The notes under the pieces were generated by a model. It saw only the letters and a list, made by a program, of their open reading frames with translations. It was not told the DNA's origin and did not search any database. Source: Ananas comosus (taxonomy: Eukaryota; Streptophyta; Magnoliopsida; Poales; Bromeliaceae). Taken from it: DNA of 64,000 bases. Every line of letters begins with the position of its first letter. Position 1 is the stretch's first letter. A program made the translations under genes and the position numbers. Location of the stretch: NCBI RefSeq assembly GCF_001540865.1, contig NC_033633.1:10452917-10516916 (forward strand), in the 5' to 3' direction. Positions 46,923 through 58,462 of the stretch are shown here, one piece after another.

Positions 46923-49900
46923 TCAACCCCGCAGCAAGAACTTGTGGAGCTCCTCGGCCTCAACCCCCGTTAGCTTCACACCACAAAGCGCACTTTTCTT
47001 CAACACCTTTTTGCTGTTCCGTAGGCACCGAACCGACGTAGAACCGGAGATCTCACCTTCGAGGAGGGCCGTTTTCCTCATTTTCGCACGGTCAAGTGCC
47101 GAAACCTGCCGAACCGACATCAGTCTTGCGGAAGATCTGGTCGCCACCCTCGGATCGCGCGGTAAAGTCCCCTCCTCACCTGGTGTAAGGTTGGTAGCGG
47201 GGGAGAGGGAAAAGAAGTCTCCTTCCGCTGACCCGATCAACGAACTGACGATCGGCAAGTTGGCCCTCTCGTAAACCCCCCCACCGATATCGCCTGTGCT
47301 CTGATCTACTACCAGCTCTTCAACAACAGACCCGAGCAACGAACCGACAGGCGGCGAGTCGGGCAGTAGGTAGACGCCCCCTCCAATTACACCATGGAAC
47401 GGAACATCTTCAGACCCTTCGACAACTGACCCGGGCGGGTCGGACCTCTGGAACACGCCCCCTCCATAAGCCCCTGGGAATGGTTCAACTTCACTCGGCA
47501 AAGGAAAAACTTCAGGCACCCGTGGTGCGAATCTTGCAGACATGCTGGGGAAGGTGGGCCCCAAATCCCAGTCCCGGGAGATGGACCCGGAAGCGACGGC
47601 AGTGGTTACCAGCAAGAATAGCTCTTCAGGCTTACTGGCGAAGATGGGCCCCAAATCCCAATCCCGGGAGGTGGACCCGAAGGCAAAGGCACCGGAGGCC
47701 GGCGAGAGTACCTCCTCCCCACACGACACTCGGGGAGCGAAGCTTGCAGGCTTGCTGGTGTAGACGGGCCCCAGATCCCGATCCCGAGAGATGGAACGAA
47801 GAGCGATGGAACCCAGAGTGACTATCGCGGTGGCCGGCAAGAGTGCCTCATCACCGCTCGACTCTTCACCCCACATCCCGCTGAGCTCCCGGCCTTCTCG
47901 ACCAGCCCTCGGGCCCGAGCGAAAAAACGAGTGTCCCGAGCGAGAAACAGAGAGGCCCGAGAGACAGACAGTCCAAAGGTGTCCCAGGCGAAAAATAATT
48001 TCGGAAGGCCCCAATTGCGGCTGATCCACCCCGAAAGAAATCAATAAAGGCCCCCACCGAACCAGGTACCAGGCCTCTGATCCGCGTGGGTCTGAAGGGC
48101 CCAATCCCGCATCAAGGCCAAAATCCTGCGGCAGCACGCTCGGCCCGAGACCAACCAAAACCTCGTCAACGTCGGCCCACAGCTTGTCCGGCCCCAACCC
48201 AGGGCTCGAGGAGGTTGCGCCGATCTCCGGAATGGATGTAGACCGCTTACAGTGAAAGATGCGCTGAGCCTTCAATGCGTATCCAACAGTCTCTGCAACC
48301 CGATGCGAAGCCCTCAAATCCATAATGAGATCTTTTCCTTTTCCAAGAGCCTTCGAAGCAACACCGCCCGCAATTAAACTACGCGCCCTCTCCACATCAC
48401 TTCTCGCATTAATGGATCGCCTTCCCTCCACATCACCTCTCTCACATCTCATAATTGCTGCTACATCAGTCTCCGGCAAATTCGAATTCCTGAACGTTGC
48501 CCCACCCATTCCGACGATCGTCGGTCCTTTCCTGACATCAGGATCAGATAATATCGAACTCCCGACCGATGCCCCGCGCCTTCCGACGATCGCCGGACCT
48601 TCCCTGACCGATTCCACCTCACCAATCCGCCTCCTGTCCCTGATTTCAGACGAATTCCAAGATGCGTCGGAGTTAGACGAACCACCAGCGGACGAATGAC
48701 GGCCACGGGTCGTGCTGCTCCGTCCGTTCGTTGGGTGGAATGCCAGGGTCGACGACCTCGCGGCGACCCCATCTCTCGAGCTGGATGAGTACCGACAGTG
48801 AGTAATCTCCCACCGTGATTTCCAGATTTTTCGGGATGTCCGAAAGAAAGTTGACAGAAATGAGGCATCGATATCCCGTAAGATCCACCATGCGAGTCGA
48901 AAAGTCGTCGGCCCGTATGAAGCGACCGAACCCGCCAACCAGCGCCGCTACCGTTCTAGAGGACCAACACTCGTAAGGTAAGCTTACAAGTCGAATCCAT
49001 ACGTTATACGTTAGCGAAGCCCTCCGCAGCCCGAAGTACGGATTCCATGGATAACATTGAAGTCTCAGATTGTCCAACGAGAGGATCTCCCTCCGAACTA
49101 GCTGGGCTGCCGTCACCCACTCCGGGAGGAAAATCACATAGTCGCGTTGACTGAACTTGGCAACATGAAAGTCCGACGGGAAGCCGCCGAAACGACTCGC
49201 AAGCCTGTTAGCTAACGTCTCCTGAGGGAAATGGCCTAGATTCCTTGGAGGAAGCACATCCACCAGAATTGCGTTGCGGCAGCGATTCTGCCTGGTGAAA
49301 AAATCTTCTGTTTGTGGGACAAATGCGCTGAGGTACGAAGGTCTGGCCCGCATCTCCCTGTAGACCGCCATCGGCAACCGATCCATGCACGATTTAGCGA
49401 CGTGACCCGTCTTGTAGCAACGCGCACACCGGAGAGGCTCGCGGCAGCTTGACACCCGGTGGTTCAGACCCAGGCACCTGAAGCACTTGCCCTTGAAGAA
49501 AGATTTGTGCGGGCTTTTGAATGAAGGAAAAGAGTAGACTCTCTGAGGGCGTCGAAGATCTCGCGACGGTGTGGGCACGGGAGTGAGGAGCGCCTCCTTG
49601 TAGGTCTTGTTTATACCAGAAGTACCAGAGCCCGTCTCCGAGCTCCTCGTAAAGCAATTCGTCGACGTGTCGGTGACTCGTGTAGTGGGAGAAGGATCCT
49701 CTAGATGAACAACAGCAGCTTGAGTTAATGCAATCCCTTCCTCATCAGCCCAAGTCACCTTCTTGTTGGGAGCAGCGCCCGCGACAGAACGAAGTTTGCC
49801 AGGGTAGGTGCCTTCAATAACTCCTCTCTTCTTCCTTCCTTCATTCACTTCTTTTTCCTTCCTGCCTTCAATAACTCCACTCTCCTTGTTGTAGGCAGTA

Positions 49901-50010
49901 TGAGAAAGAGGAGCCACCGAAGTCGAAGGATCTTGTGTCCCGCGCGAGCCCGTCACATTTCGCCACAGAATATCCCTAGCTTCGTCTCCAATCTTCTTCC
50001 CTGTCTTCAT
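46923..50010 (-). pseudogene. LINE ORF1 (RNA-binding, gag-like), one frame change
   Basis: The first frame (50010-48673, 445 codons) starts MKTGKKIGDE. It has two CX2CX4HX4C zinc knuckles at residues 176-189 (CFRCLGLNHRVSSC) and 195-208 (CARCYKTGHVAKSC), then a DUF4283-like RRM-type region at about 245-330 (QRDYVIFLPEWVTAAQLV). A second frame, open from 48938 to 46923, continues as a serine- and glycine-rich low-complexity tail with repeats of GSISRDWDLGP. The likely frameshift lies between about 48680 and 48760. Joined, the protein would be about 1030 residues. ORF1 proteins coat LINE RNA. The defect could be real or a sequencing slip, and it decides whether this LINE is autonomous. Confidence 0.8.
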
Positions 50011-50076
50011 CCTATTCTTCTTTCTCTCTCTTTTCCCTTATTTTATTTTTTTTGAACCACACGCGATATAGGTATT

Positions 50077-50750
50077 ACTACTACTTTTTAGTTGCCTTTT
50101 CATCCTTTGTACGTGCAAATACATTTTGTACTTTCCGACTAGTATATATGCTATTCTATGTTTGAGAAATACGTGTGCGTAATGCATGGTTCATTTCTAG
50201 TTCAACTTTTATACGCGCGGATTTTCTATTTCTACGTAATTCATGTTTGAGAAATACTTGTGCTATTCGCGACTATCTGTTCAGTATCTTAAGAGTCTAC
50301 TGGGTGGACTATACGAATGCTTTCGCAAAATTTATGAATTTACGTCCAAATTAGACCAAATTCTGAACATTTATTCTGAGCATAACACTTATCGTTAAGT
50401 GAGATTACTTTAATAGTGTACCGTGTTTGAGATGAAAAGAGTACAAGAATGGACGAGAAAGAAGAATATCTTCTAAAACAAAGACGCTATTACATATATT
50501 TATCCAAAACTCTTCTTTACAAAATCCTAATCAGCCTTTACATTTGATGATTCTGACGATTTGCACTTAGGATACATAGAAAAGTGGGATCGGGTGAAAT
50601 CTGGTCAATATAAAGCCAATTGAGTCCTGGTTGATGCGGTTTCGACCCGAGTACGTACTGTAAAACAATTATAACTTGGCATACGGGTGTCTATTTTTAG
50701 ACGTGCAATCTTAATTCGAAAATAACTTTTTAATTAAGCTAACTTGCGCA
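50077..50750. other. No gene recognised
   Basis: AT-rich spacer. Continues sequence that lay next to 43057 before the LINE inserted. Confidence 0.5.
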
Positions 50751-51048
50751 TATTTACAGTATGCAGGAATCGAACCCATGACCTCTGACTCTAATAACAC
50801 TTGTCAGATCGTTAGCGCTAACGATTAATCTCGAAAGCTCGAGCTGTTAGAAATACAAAATCAATTCACTTAAAGCGTACAAATACAACGCCTACGGATT
50901 TTGATTGTGACTCGACCCAATCAGCCTAACGCCACTTCGAACATGACTTGGCCCACCCAACCTCACGCCATTTCTAATATGACTCGGCCCAATATGGCCT
51001 CCCGCCACAGAACAGAACGCTGGCCCATTTAAGCCAACACGATTGTCC
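50751..51048 (-). mobile_element. TRIM-like repeat unit 1
   Basis: On the minus strand the order is: repeated ACTCGACCCAATC/CGCCATTT-type segments, an LTR-like end GTTAGCGCTAACGATCTGACA, a degraded primer-like site, then GGGTTCGATTCCTGCAT. The same order occurs at 51652-52235 and, on the plus strand, 54100-54440. Confidence 0.45.
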
Positions 51049-51192
51049 CTGATGCAAGTGGCAAAGGACTTGATAGTTGGTACCTGAGATCCCAAGTTCG
51101 AATCCTAGTTGATTTATATTTTCAGCCAAGTTTATTTCTAAAAAATAAATGAAATGAATAGCATGCTACATTTCTCTCAAAAAAAAAAAAAA
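51049..51192 (+). mobile_element. tRNA-derived SINE, copy 1
   Basis: Has an A-box-like AAGTGGCAAAGGACTTGATAG and a B box AAGTTCGAATCC (51093-51104), the internal RNA polymerase III promoter of tRNA-derived SINEs. A body of TTTCAGCCAAGTTTATTTCT follows, then the tail GAATAGCATGCTACATTTCT and an A run to 51192. The tail matches the LINE at 43079-43120. It resembles the plant Au SINE family. Target duplications are not clear. Confidence 0.75.
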
Positions 51193-51651
51193 TCGAGATC
51201 TACGCATCAAACAGCAAATCTGTTTTCAGCCGAGTTTGGCACCTAAATTCAATAGTTTAGGCCTCAAAATTCGCAGTTTTAGATATTTTTTAATTAATTT
51301 TGAGAATGTTATTTTGTTTCTTTTATAATTTTGAGTTAGACCAGAGTTCTTTGTTATGTATGGCTGATTAGGGTTAGACTTGAGTTAATTTCATACTTTG
51401 TGCTTAGGTGAGTGCCTCTACATAAAGGCTAATAAGGGTCTTCATTATAGAAGAGAATCTTCTATCTTTCTCATCTCAAACGCTGTTTAGGCTTGCGTCA
51501 AATGAATCAAACTTCTTGATATTGATCTAAAGAACAAGTTAATCAACATTTACATGGCAATTTTTCATCCACATCACACTTTTTTTTTACACTCATGCAT
51601 CAAGTTCCAATTCTAAAAACTTCGTACAAATAAAAATTTGAAATCTAACCG
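51193..51651. other. No gene recognised
   Basis: AT-rich, with short frames only. Confidence 0.5.
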
Positions 51652-52235
51652 ACTTGTCGGATCGTTGGCGCTAACCATTAAACCCAAAAACTTGAGCTAT
51701 TACAAATACGCAACCAATTCACTTAAATCGTATAGATACAATATCCATGGGTCTCGATTGCTATTCGGCCCATCTAGCCTCACGCCATTTCGAACATGAC
51801 TCGGCCAAACATGGCCTCCCGCCACAAGGTAGGATGCTGGCTCATTTAAGCCAACAATCCCTCCTGTAGCACCTGCACACATTTGTAGCATGCAGGAATC
51901 GAACTCGCGACCTCTAGCTTTGATACCACTTGTCAGATTGTTGGCGCTAACCATTAATCCCAAAAACTCGAGCTATTAGAAATACGCAACCAATTCACTT
52001 AAAGCGTATAGATACAGCACCTATGGGTCTCGATTGCGACTTAGCCCAACCAGCCTCACGCCATTTCGAACATGACTCGGCCCACCTAGCATCACGTCAT
52101 TTCGAATATGACTCAGCCTCCCGCCACTTCAAACATGACTCGGCCCATCTAGCCTCACGCCATTTCGAACATAACTCGGCCCAATATGACCTCGCGACAC
52201 AGGGCAGGATACTAGCCCATTTAAGCCAACACGAC
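51652..52235 (-). mobile_element. Tandem TRIM-like units with iMet-type primer motif
   Basis: Two units in tandem share CGTTGGCGCTAACCATTAA-type LTR ends (51662-51680 and 51939-51957). On the minus strand the second end is followed by AGTGGTATCAAAGC (about 51918-51931), close to the copia primer site, and then GAGTTCGATTCCTGC. Between them TCACGCCATTTCGAACATGA is repeated several times (51780-51800, 52057-52200). No ORF. Probably a TRIM or other short LTR retroelement with unequal recombination. Confidence 0.5.
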
Positions 52236-52375
52236 CATCCCTAACGCAAGTAACTAAGGGCTTGGTGGTTAGTACTCGAGACCCAAGTTTGAATCCTAGT
52301 TTATTCACATTTCCAGCTAAGTTTATTTCTAAAAAAAATAAACGAAGCGGGTAGCGTGCGACCTTTCTCTCAAAC
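52236..52375 (+). mobile_element. tRNA-derived SINE, copy 2
   Basis: AAGTAACTAAGGGCTTGGTGG and AAGTTTGAATCC (mutated B box), then TTTCCAGCTAAGTTTATTTC and the tail GAAGCGGGTAGCGTGCGACC with TTTCTCTCAAACAAAAA. Same family and tail as the 51049 copy. The 5' neighbour is the same repeat in both cases, so the pair could have been copied as a composite. Confidence 0.72.
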
Positions 52376-52699
52376 AAAAATAGTTTTGAAATCTATTTTT
52401 GGAATCATTCATACACTGTACTCCAAATACTACACATACCAACTAATTGATTTCAAAGTAATTGCACTTTGTTTGCTAATGCAAATAGTCCCACAATTGC
52501 TTTTGGAGACACTCATCATGCTTTAATAATTAATGTGTCACACATGTACTAATCAAAGACATTAAATTTGGCACACATGTGCTAGAGCAGATGCTATGTC
52601 ACAATCTCAATTCTGATTGATTAACACTTTTGTTTCTATGAATTTGTTGAATTGTGTGCTTCTGTTTTTCCTTCTGCTTTTTAATTTCCTTGCTACCAA
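52376..52699. other. No gene recognised
   Basis: AT-rich spacer. Confidence 0.45.
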
Positions 52700-52922
52700 A
52701 AGAGGTTTGAACCAGCATTGTTATTTTCTATTATAGTTCATTGCTTTTAAGCTCAGATAATTACATTTGCGGATATCTTTAGTCTCTGTTTGGATGCATG
52801 AATTTTTTACTCAGTATGTTTTCTTAATTTCATCAAGAAATTTGATGCTTGATTGATAAGAAGCTGATCAAATGTTTAGAATTGAATACTATATTTTTCG
52901 AGTCATTTTTTGGATAAGATAA
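52700..52922 (+). other. Displaced 3' flank of the lectin C unit
   Basis: AGTTCATTGCTTTTAAGCTC and TTGATTGATAAGAAGCTGATC match 25409-25545 behind lectin copy A. In unit C this should lie a few hundred bases after 38.6 kb, so about 14 kb of mobile DNA has been inserted between. Confidence 0.65.
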
Positions 52923-53290
52923 TGTTACAATGAGCACACAAATTAATAAAAACGAAAAGCAGTGATCGCAAAGTAAACAAACTACAACATAATAAAATAA
53001 AAAATAGAACATAAGGATTCACGTGAAAAATTATTTGCAATGAAAAAATTACGGGCGCAGGAGGAATGAACTTCACTGTACGAAAAAAGAGAGTACAATA
53101 TTGTAAAAGTACAATATGCTGTATCGCTTCAAGAACAAAAAGAAGAAAGAAGTTTCTTAACGGATTCCATCACAGACATCTCCTTTTTCCTTCACAAAAT
53201 ATTTTTCAAAATTTGTTACTCTACGAAATTGTCAGTGAATCAGGGGCACAATTTCGAACTTGATAACTAAATTTCGAGATACATCTAACA
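52923..53290 (-). mobile_element. Copia LTR, copy 3 of 3
   Basis: Begins TGTTACAATGAGCAC and ends ACATCTAACA on the plus strand, the reverse complement of the 10409-10794 family and full in length. The flanking five bases (GATAA and ATCTT) do not match, so one edge may be rearranged. Confidence 0.7.
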
Positions 53291-54099
53291 ATCTTGTGGA
53301 TGAAATATACTATCCTACTAAATCAGTAATATATAGCAAAACCTTTGAATAAGCAAGAATCAAACTCTTTATTTACAATCAACCCTTAAAATTCTTACAC
53401 AAGAGTAGGTTATACAAGAATAACTTATTCTAATATTCAAACATGGCCTTAAATTAATCAATAATAGGTTTCTCAACATTGCCGACATTAAAGTTGACTA
53501 GCAATTAAAACAAGGTAGGGCTAATTAATTGCACCATCTTAACCAATTTTTCATCTTAGCCCCCAACTTAATTTTTAAAAAAAAATCAGATCCTTAATCT
53601 TTAGAATTAATTGCCTATTAGTTCTAACCTTTACTCCCCATTCACTTTGATTACTAACCTCTTATAACGAATCCATGATCGTTGTATCAAGCGTGATTTC
53701 ACCAACTTTAATATCGTCTTCTGCGTCTAAGACCACCTTAACGTACCTCACATATAATGTCTACTACCTTTCCTGGAACGTTTAATATATGTGGCGTCAA
53801 CTGGGTGTATCAGCACGCAAACTCTTGTAAAAACTTAAAAAAGTAGGCTATTTATTATTGGATTAAAATAGGTTCAACATTCTGGCCTGTAACAATAAGC
53901 TCAAGAGATTAATAAGTTGAGTTTGATGAGCCTAATAAGTTGAGTGGGGCTGCAGTCCACAAAAGACCTAAAGACAAGAGGCCCAACAATAGACCTAACA
54001 TCCTAGTGGGTTGAGTCAGGTCGAAATCTGTGAGCGATGTGGTTGAACCTTTAAGTGCGATGTGTGCGTCTTTTCTATCAGTACGTACTTTTGGGATAG
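53291..54099. other. No gene recognised
   Basis: AT-rich spacer with scattered short frames. Confidence 0.45.
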
Positions 54100-54440
54100 T
54101 TGGCTAGCGCAAAACGATCCGACAAGTGATATCAGAGATAGAGGTCACGGGTTCGATTCCTCCTGCAAGCTACAAATTTGTGTAGATGTTGGAGAGGAAA
54201 TTATTAACTTAAAAGGGCCAGCATCTTGCCATATGGCAGGAGGCCAGGTTGAGCCGAGTCACGTTTGAAATGGCGGGAGGCTAGATTGGGCCGAATTATG
54301 TTCGAAGTGATGCAAGGCTGGTTGGGTAGAGTCACAATCGAGACCCGTGGGCACTATGTTTATACGCTTTAAATGAATTGGTTGTGTATTTCTCACAACT
54401 CGAGCTTTTAGAATTAATGGTTAGCACCAATGATCCGACA
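54100..54440 (+). mobile_element. TRIM-like repeat unit, plus orientation
   Basis: Order: GCGCAAAACGATCCGACA, AGTGATATCAGAGATAGAGG, GGGTTCGATTCC, the ATGGCAGGAGGCC/AATGGCGGGAGGCT repeats, TTAAATGAATTGGTTG and a closing GGTTAGCACCAATGATCCG. It is the same structure as 51652-52235 read on the other strand. The two similar ends suggest short LTRs with an iMet-type primer motif just inside the left one. Confidence 0.55.
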
Positions 54441-55510
54441 GATGCAATTTATTCCATCAAAATTAATGAGAATTCGGATGTTTGGAATCTAACTGTAAAA
54501 AAATATAAAATTAGAAATCTAAAGGTAGGGACAAATTGTGGTATGTATATAGGTTATTCTATGCTTGTTCTTTTTTTCTTTTTTTTTTTTTTCTCTCTCA
54601 TTATTAAGATTGGAACAGCTTGTCTTGTACTTAGGTGGAAGCCAACCAAACTTTGATGAAGCTTTTACAATGACAGATGAGACATCATATTCAATTAGGT
54701 AAAGTTGTAATTGACATGTAGGATTGGATTAGATAGTTTAAAATGAAAAGGAAATGTTGGATGCCAGAAAGTATTTAACAATATAGAGATTTTGGCGGTC
54801 ACGATAGATAGATATATAGCGAAGCCAACATGATAGAAAGGGATTTTCTGAATCAAAGCCGTTCATTTATTTTCAAACTCTCTAGTATGGTTCAATAATT
54901 CTGACAAGACTCTTTGGCATGACTGGACTCATTTTTCTATTGCCAATGCATTCAACTTGGTAGGCTGATATTCTTTTTTGGCATTATTTTCTCATCTTAT
55001 CTTATCAATCCAATACCGAATGTCGGACGAACCCTAAATTCTTATTTTGCTAGGCTTCTAGGATAGCTTAATTGCTCAACCAAGATGTGGTGAAGCATTT
55101 AATAGCAAAATGCTTTAGAGTTTCTGCTATGGTTGGAAGTAGAAATTCTGAAGCAACGCCTACAATTCTTTCTGAAGCCTTTGATTCTGTAGATCTATTT
55201 GGAAAATCTTTCTTTGAAAAAGCTGCTAATGCTTCTCCAAACTTCATCATCATTACATCTTTTGATAATACAGAAAAATTTAACAATTCTCTAGTGTTTG
55301 AACTAAGACAATGCTAGCCCTACAACCACTTGTTGGTTGTAATCTTACAACCCTACCATCTAAGGACTCATATTTTTCTACTAATCTTATCATTCTTTTT
55401 TTTTTTATTACTAAATTCAAATGAAATTTTTAAACTCTAGCTAAGAATGTTAAATAATATGAGACAATCGTTATTCTTTAAAAACGTAAGTATTTTTAAA
55501 TTTCAACCAT
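54441..55510. other. No recognised gene; weak ORF at 55068-55286
   Basis: A 72-codon minus-strand frame (55286-55068) with FGEALAAFSKKDFPNRSTES and VGVASEFLLPTIAETLKHFA has less skewed composition than its flanks and could be a decayed exon. I see no splice-supported neighbours or known domain. Confidence 0.3.
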
Positions 55511-55527
55511 CCCACCTCCCACCCCAA

Positions 55528-55537
<10 letters not shown>

Positions 55538-55605
<68 letters not shown>

Positions 55606-55618
55606 NTATATATATATT
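55538..55618. repeat. (TA)n microsatellite with one N
   Basis: About 80 bases of TA, broken by an N at 55606, following an A run. The N suggests the length is uncertain in the assembly. Confidence 0.95.
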
Positions 55619-56096
55619 TGGGCTCGAGATTTTTTGATTGATCCATGACGTAGGCTTGAATTAAATAGATTAGCAGTCTGGTTTGACTCGAACTCAGGAT
55701 CTTCTGTTTTGACACCATGTTAAATTATATGAAATAGTCGTTGTGCTGTAAAAGTTTAAATTAGTGAAAAATAGTATTTCTATATTTTTACATTTAACAA
55801 AGTATAAGAATTACAACCTTCAAATTAAGATTGTGATCCTACAGGTCTCTTTGAATAGTAGATTTAGCATTTCTCTTGAAATAAATGTTGACTGATTACA
55901 AACACTACATCAGCTTGAGAAGAGCACACATTTGACACCACTGTCTAAGTTACAGTTGGACCTTTCTTAATAACTTAAGCAGTAGCTTTTTCCTTATAAA
56001 GGGGTTAGAGAGACCTAAAGAAAGGAACGACCCTTGTTACCCAATGACAAAAGCACAGGATCTGAAATGAAATTGTATTTATATATAGAGAGAGAG
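55619..56096. other. No gene recognised
   Basis: AT-rich spacer. GA repeat at 56085-56098 leads into the next MITE. Confidence 0.45.
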
Positions 56097-56528
56097 AGTT
56101 GAGCTGAAATGCTATTGGTACTAAACGGACTCTGTTGCCACTCATTTTATTTTCGATGATGAAGCGTTTAAATCGATGATCGAAATGCTATGAGGCGTTT
56201 TCTTGTTTAACGGTATAAAACTATCTAAATCAATTGAATTTTGATTAGAAAATTTTTCAAACTATTTAGAACAAGATTTATACTATTGATCTTGATTATA
56301 AAATTTCTATCATCACTTTTTAGAGGATATTCATTTTTAGCAGTTCATTTTTACTCCCACTTGATGGATAAGAGAACAATATCGAGAAAGCATGAAATTT
56401 GATTTTTAGATACTTCAACCGGTATAGATAATTTTCAACGGTGCCGATCGTCGATTTGAAAGCTCCATCATTGAAAACAAATGGGTGGCAATAAAGCTAG
56501 TTTGCTATCGATAGCATTTCAGCTCAAC

Positions 56529-56529
<1 letters not shown>
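56097..56529. mobile_element. Microsatellite-flanked foldback MITE
   Basis: About 433 bases with ends AGTTGAGCTGAAATGCTAT and ATAGCATTTCAGCTCAACT (perfect inverted repeat). GA repeat on the left, TA on the right. Confidence 0.85.
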
Positions 56530-56577
<48 letters not shown>

Positions 56578-56578
<1 letters not shown>

Positions 56579-56831
56579 ACTAGGCTGGAATACTATCAAT
56601 AGCACTAAGTTATTTGTGCTATTAAATTTTTAGCCATTGAATTGAGAAATATGCGGTTAAGATCAACCTGTTTAATCATTTCTAACCTTTAGATTAATAC
56701 TATTACCTTGTGGTAATCACTCAACACTAGGAATGATCACAATCATCCCAACCGTACAATTCTTGATCCAAAAGTCAAAAAATCGGAAGTATCAAATTAT
56801 TTATACTTCCGATAGTATAGTAACTTTACAT
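56578..56831. mobile_element. Microsatellite-flanked MITE, short type
   Basis: About 254 bases. Left AACTAGGCTGGAATACTATC and right ATAGTATAGTAACTTTAC are weak inverted ends. Flanked by (GA)n and (TA)n. Confidence 0.55.
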
Positions 56832-56847
56832 TATATATATATATATA

Positions 56848-57455
56848 CTATATATAAATGCACGTATATTCAAATTTGAGTCTATCGACAGACCCATTTC
56901 TCGGCGGAAAAATTAGCGCCCATTTTTCTCTTTCCGTACAAAAAATTTTAAACATAAGAATAAAAAAAGAAATAGAAACCGTAATGAATACGTAAGTTTT
57001 CTATAACAAATTACTGATGTGAAAATCCTAAAAAATAAATTTTCTTATTTAATTTCAAAAGTAAATTTTCTATAACAGATTACGGGTGTGAAAATTCTAT
57101 AAAAGATATTTTCCTATTTTATTTTAAAATATCTTTTTTAGATATTATCTATTTAATTTCAAAATATATTTTCTTTTTAAGATAACGGATTTTATTTTTC
57201 TATTTAATTTCAAAAATTTATTTCCTAACAGATTTTATTTTTCTATTTAATTTCAAAAGTAAATTTTGCATTAGAGATTATTGTTAATTATTTATCATTT
57301 AAAGCATATCTTTCTTAATAGCGTGATTTATTATTTTAAATTTTTTAGATACATATTTGGCAATCATATAAAATATGGCCTAAAATTAAAAAATAATTTA
57401 AAAATTGTAACTTCTTCTAATAATTATTACGTGCATTTGCACGTACATTTTTACT
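56848..57455. mobile_element. Possible TA-flanked element with tandem inner units
   Basis: Near the left, AAATGCACGTATATT; near the right, GTGCATTTGCACGTACATTT, roughly inverted. Inside, units with TTTCTATTTAATTTCAAAA and GTAAATTTTCTATAACA repeat four or more times (56990-57270). No ORF. Confidence 0.4.
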
Positions 57456-57556
57456 AGTATATATATATATATATAATATATATATATATAGAGAGAGAAG
57501 AGAGAGAGAGAAGAGAGGAGAGAGAGAAGAGAGAGAGAAGAGAAGAGAGGCGCGAG

Positions 57557-58086
57557 CGAGCTAGGCTAGTATAATATTGGTAGTACAGAGGCCTCCGTGT
57601 TAAGTTGTTTTCAATGATGCGCTTCTAATCGATCGATCGGTTCGTTAATTTGATCTACACTATAAAATACTTGAAACTAAATTTCATAATTTTTCGACAT
57701 CATTTGGCTAGTGATCAAAAGGTCTCAAAAATTGACAATTTTAATGGTAGATGTGATGCGTTTGTGAATTTAACGGTGTAAAACAATCAAATCTGATGAA
57801 ATTTTTTATAGAAAATTTCTTTCAGTATGTAGAGTAAGATCAGTTCTCTGATTTTAATCGAAGTCTTTATGATTATTTTTACGAGATTTATTTTCAAGCC
57901 GTTTCACTTTAAACTACTTGTTTAATAGTAAATGATACCGAAAAATCAATAAATTAGTTTCAAATACTTTCATATCGTGTAGATGCAAGTCTAACCGGAG
58001 ACGATCGTCAATTTGGCCCACATAATTGAAATATAACTTAATAGCACGGAGACTTCTGTACTACCGATATTATACCAGCCTAGCTC
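57557..58086. mobile_element. Microsatellite-flanked foldback MITE
   Basis: About 530 bases, ends GAGCTAGGCTAGTATAATAT and ATTATACCAGCCTAGCTC. (GA)n on the left and (TA)n on the right. Confidence 0.8.
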
Positions 58087-58114
58087 TATAATATATATAT
58101 AATATATATATATA

Positions 58115-58176
<62 letters not shown>
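58087..58176. repeat. (TA)n(GA)n compound microsatellite
   Basis: TA-rich tract, then GA repeat, between two MITEs. Confidence 0.9.
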
Positions 58177-58177
<1 letters not shown>

Positions 58178-58395
58178 TTGAGCTATGATATCTTTACAAG
58201 TATCATCATCATGGTGCTATTGTTTAAGCCATTGATCTACTTTTTATTATTAATAGCCTCTGATTAAACACTATTCCACCTACCACCACCTATCACCACC
58301 TACCACCATCATCTCAACCTCACATCTCTCCATCCAAGGCTAAAACACACAAGTATCACCCCCATGATACTTTTACAAGTATTCTAGCCCTACTA
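58177..58395. mobile_element. Microsatellite-flanked MITE, short type
   Basis: About 219 bases with AGTTGAGCTATGATATCTTT and TTTTACAAGTATTCTAGCCC ends. Resembles 19977-20200 and 21388-21614. Confidence 0.6.
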
Positions 58396-58462
58396 TAATA
58401 TATAGTATATAATAATAATAATAGAGAGAGAGAGAGAATGAGAGAGGAGAAGAGAGAGAGAG

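Larger units (their letters stand above)
43072..50062 (-). mobile_element. Full-length L1-type LINE, 7.0 kb
   Basis: Flanked by a 14-base target duplication GCGATATAGGTATT (43058-43071 and 50063-50076), with an A tail at the 43072 side and ORF1 then ORF2 on the minus strand separated by about 39 bases. The 3' end carries the palindrome GGTAGCTTGCTACC shortly before the tail. The perfect target duplication and unbroken ORF2 indicate a recent insertion. ORF1 has a frame change near 48.7 kb. Confidence 0.95.

Noticed and set aside
46624..47274. 216-codon plus-strand ORF over the ORF1/ORF2 junction of the LINE
   Set aside because: Antisense to both LINE ORFs and without a domain. The LINE frames explain the openness.
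54100..54200. Possible tRNA gene around GGTTCGATTCC
   Set aside because: Only the B-box-like string is present. No acceptor stem or anticodon arm can be drawn, and the string recurs in a repeat family.
55447..55718. ORFs made of tyrosine-isoleucine repeats
   Set aside because: A translation of (TA)n that includes an ambiguous base.
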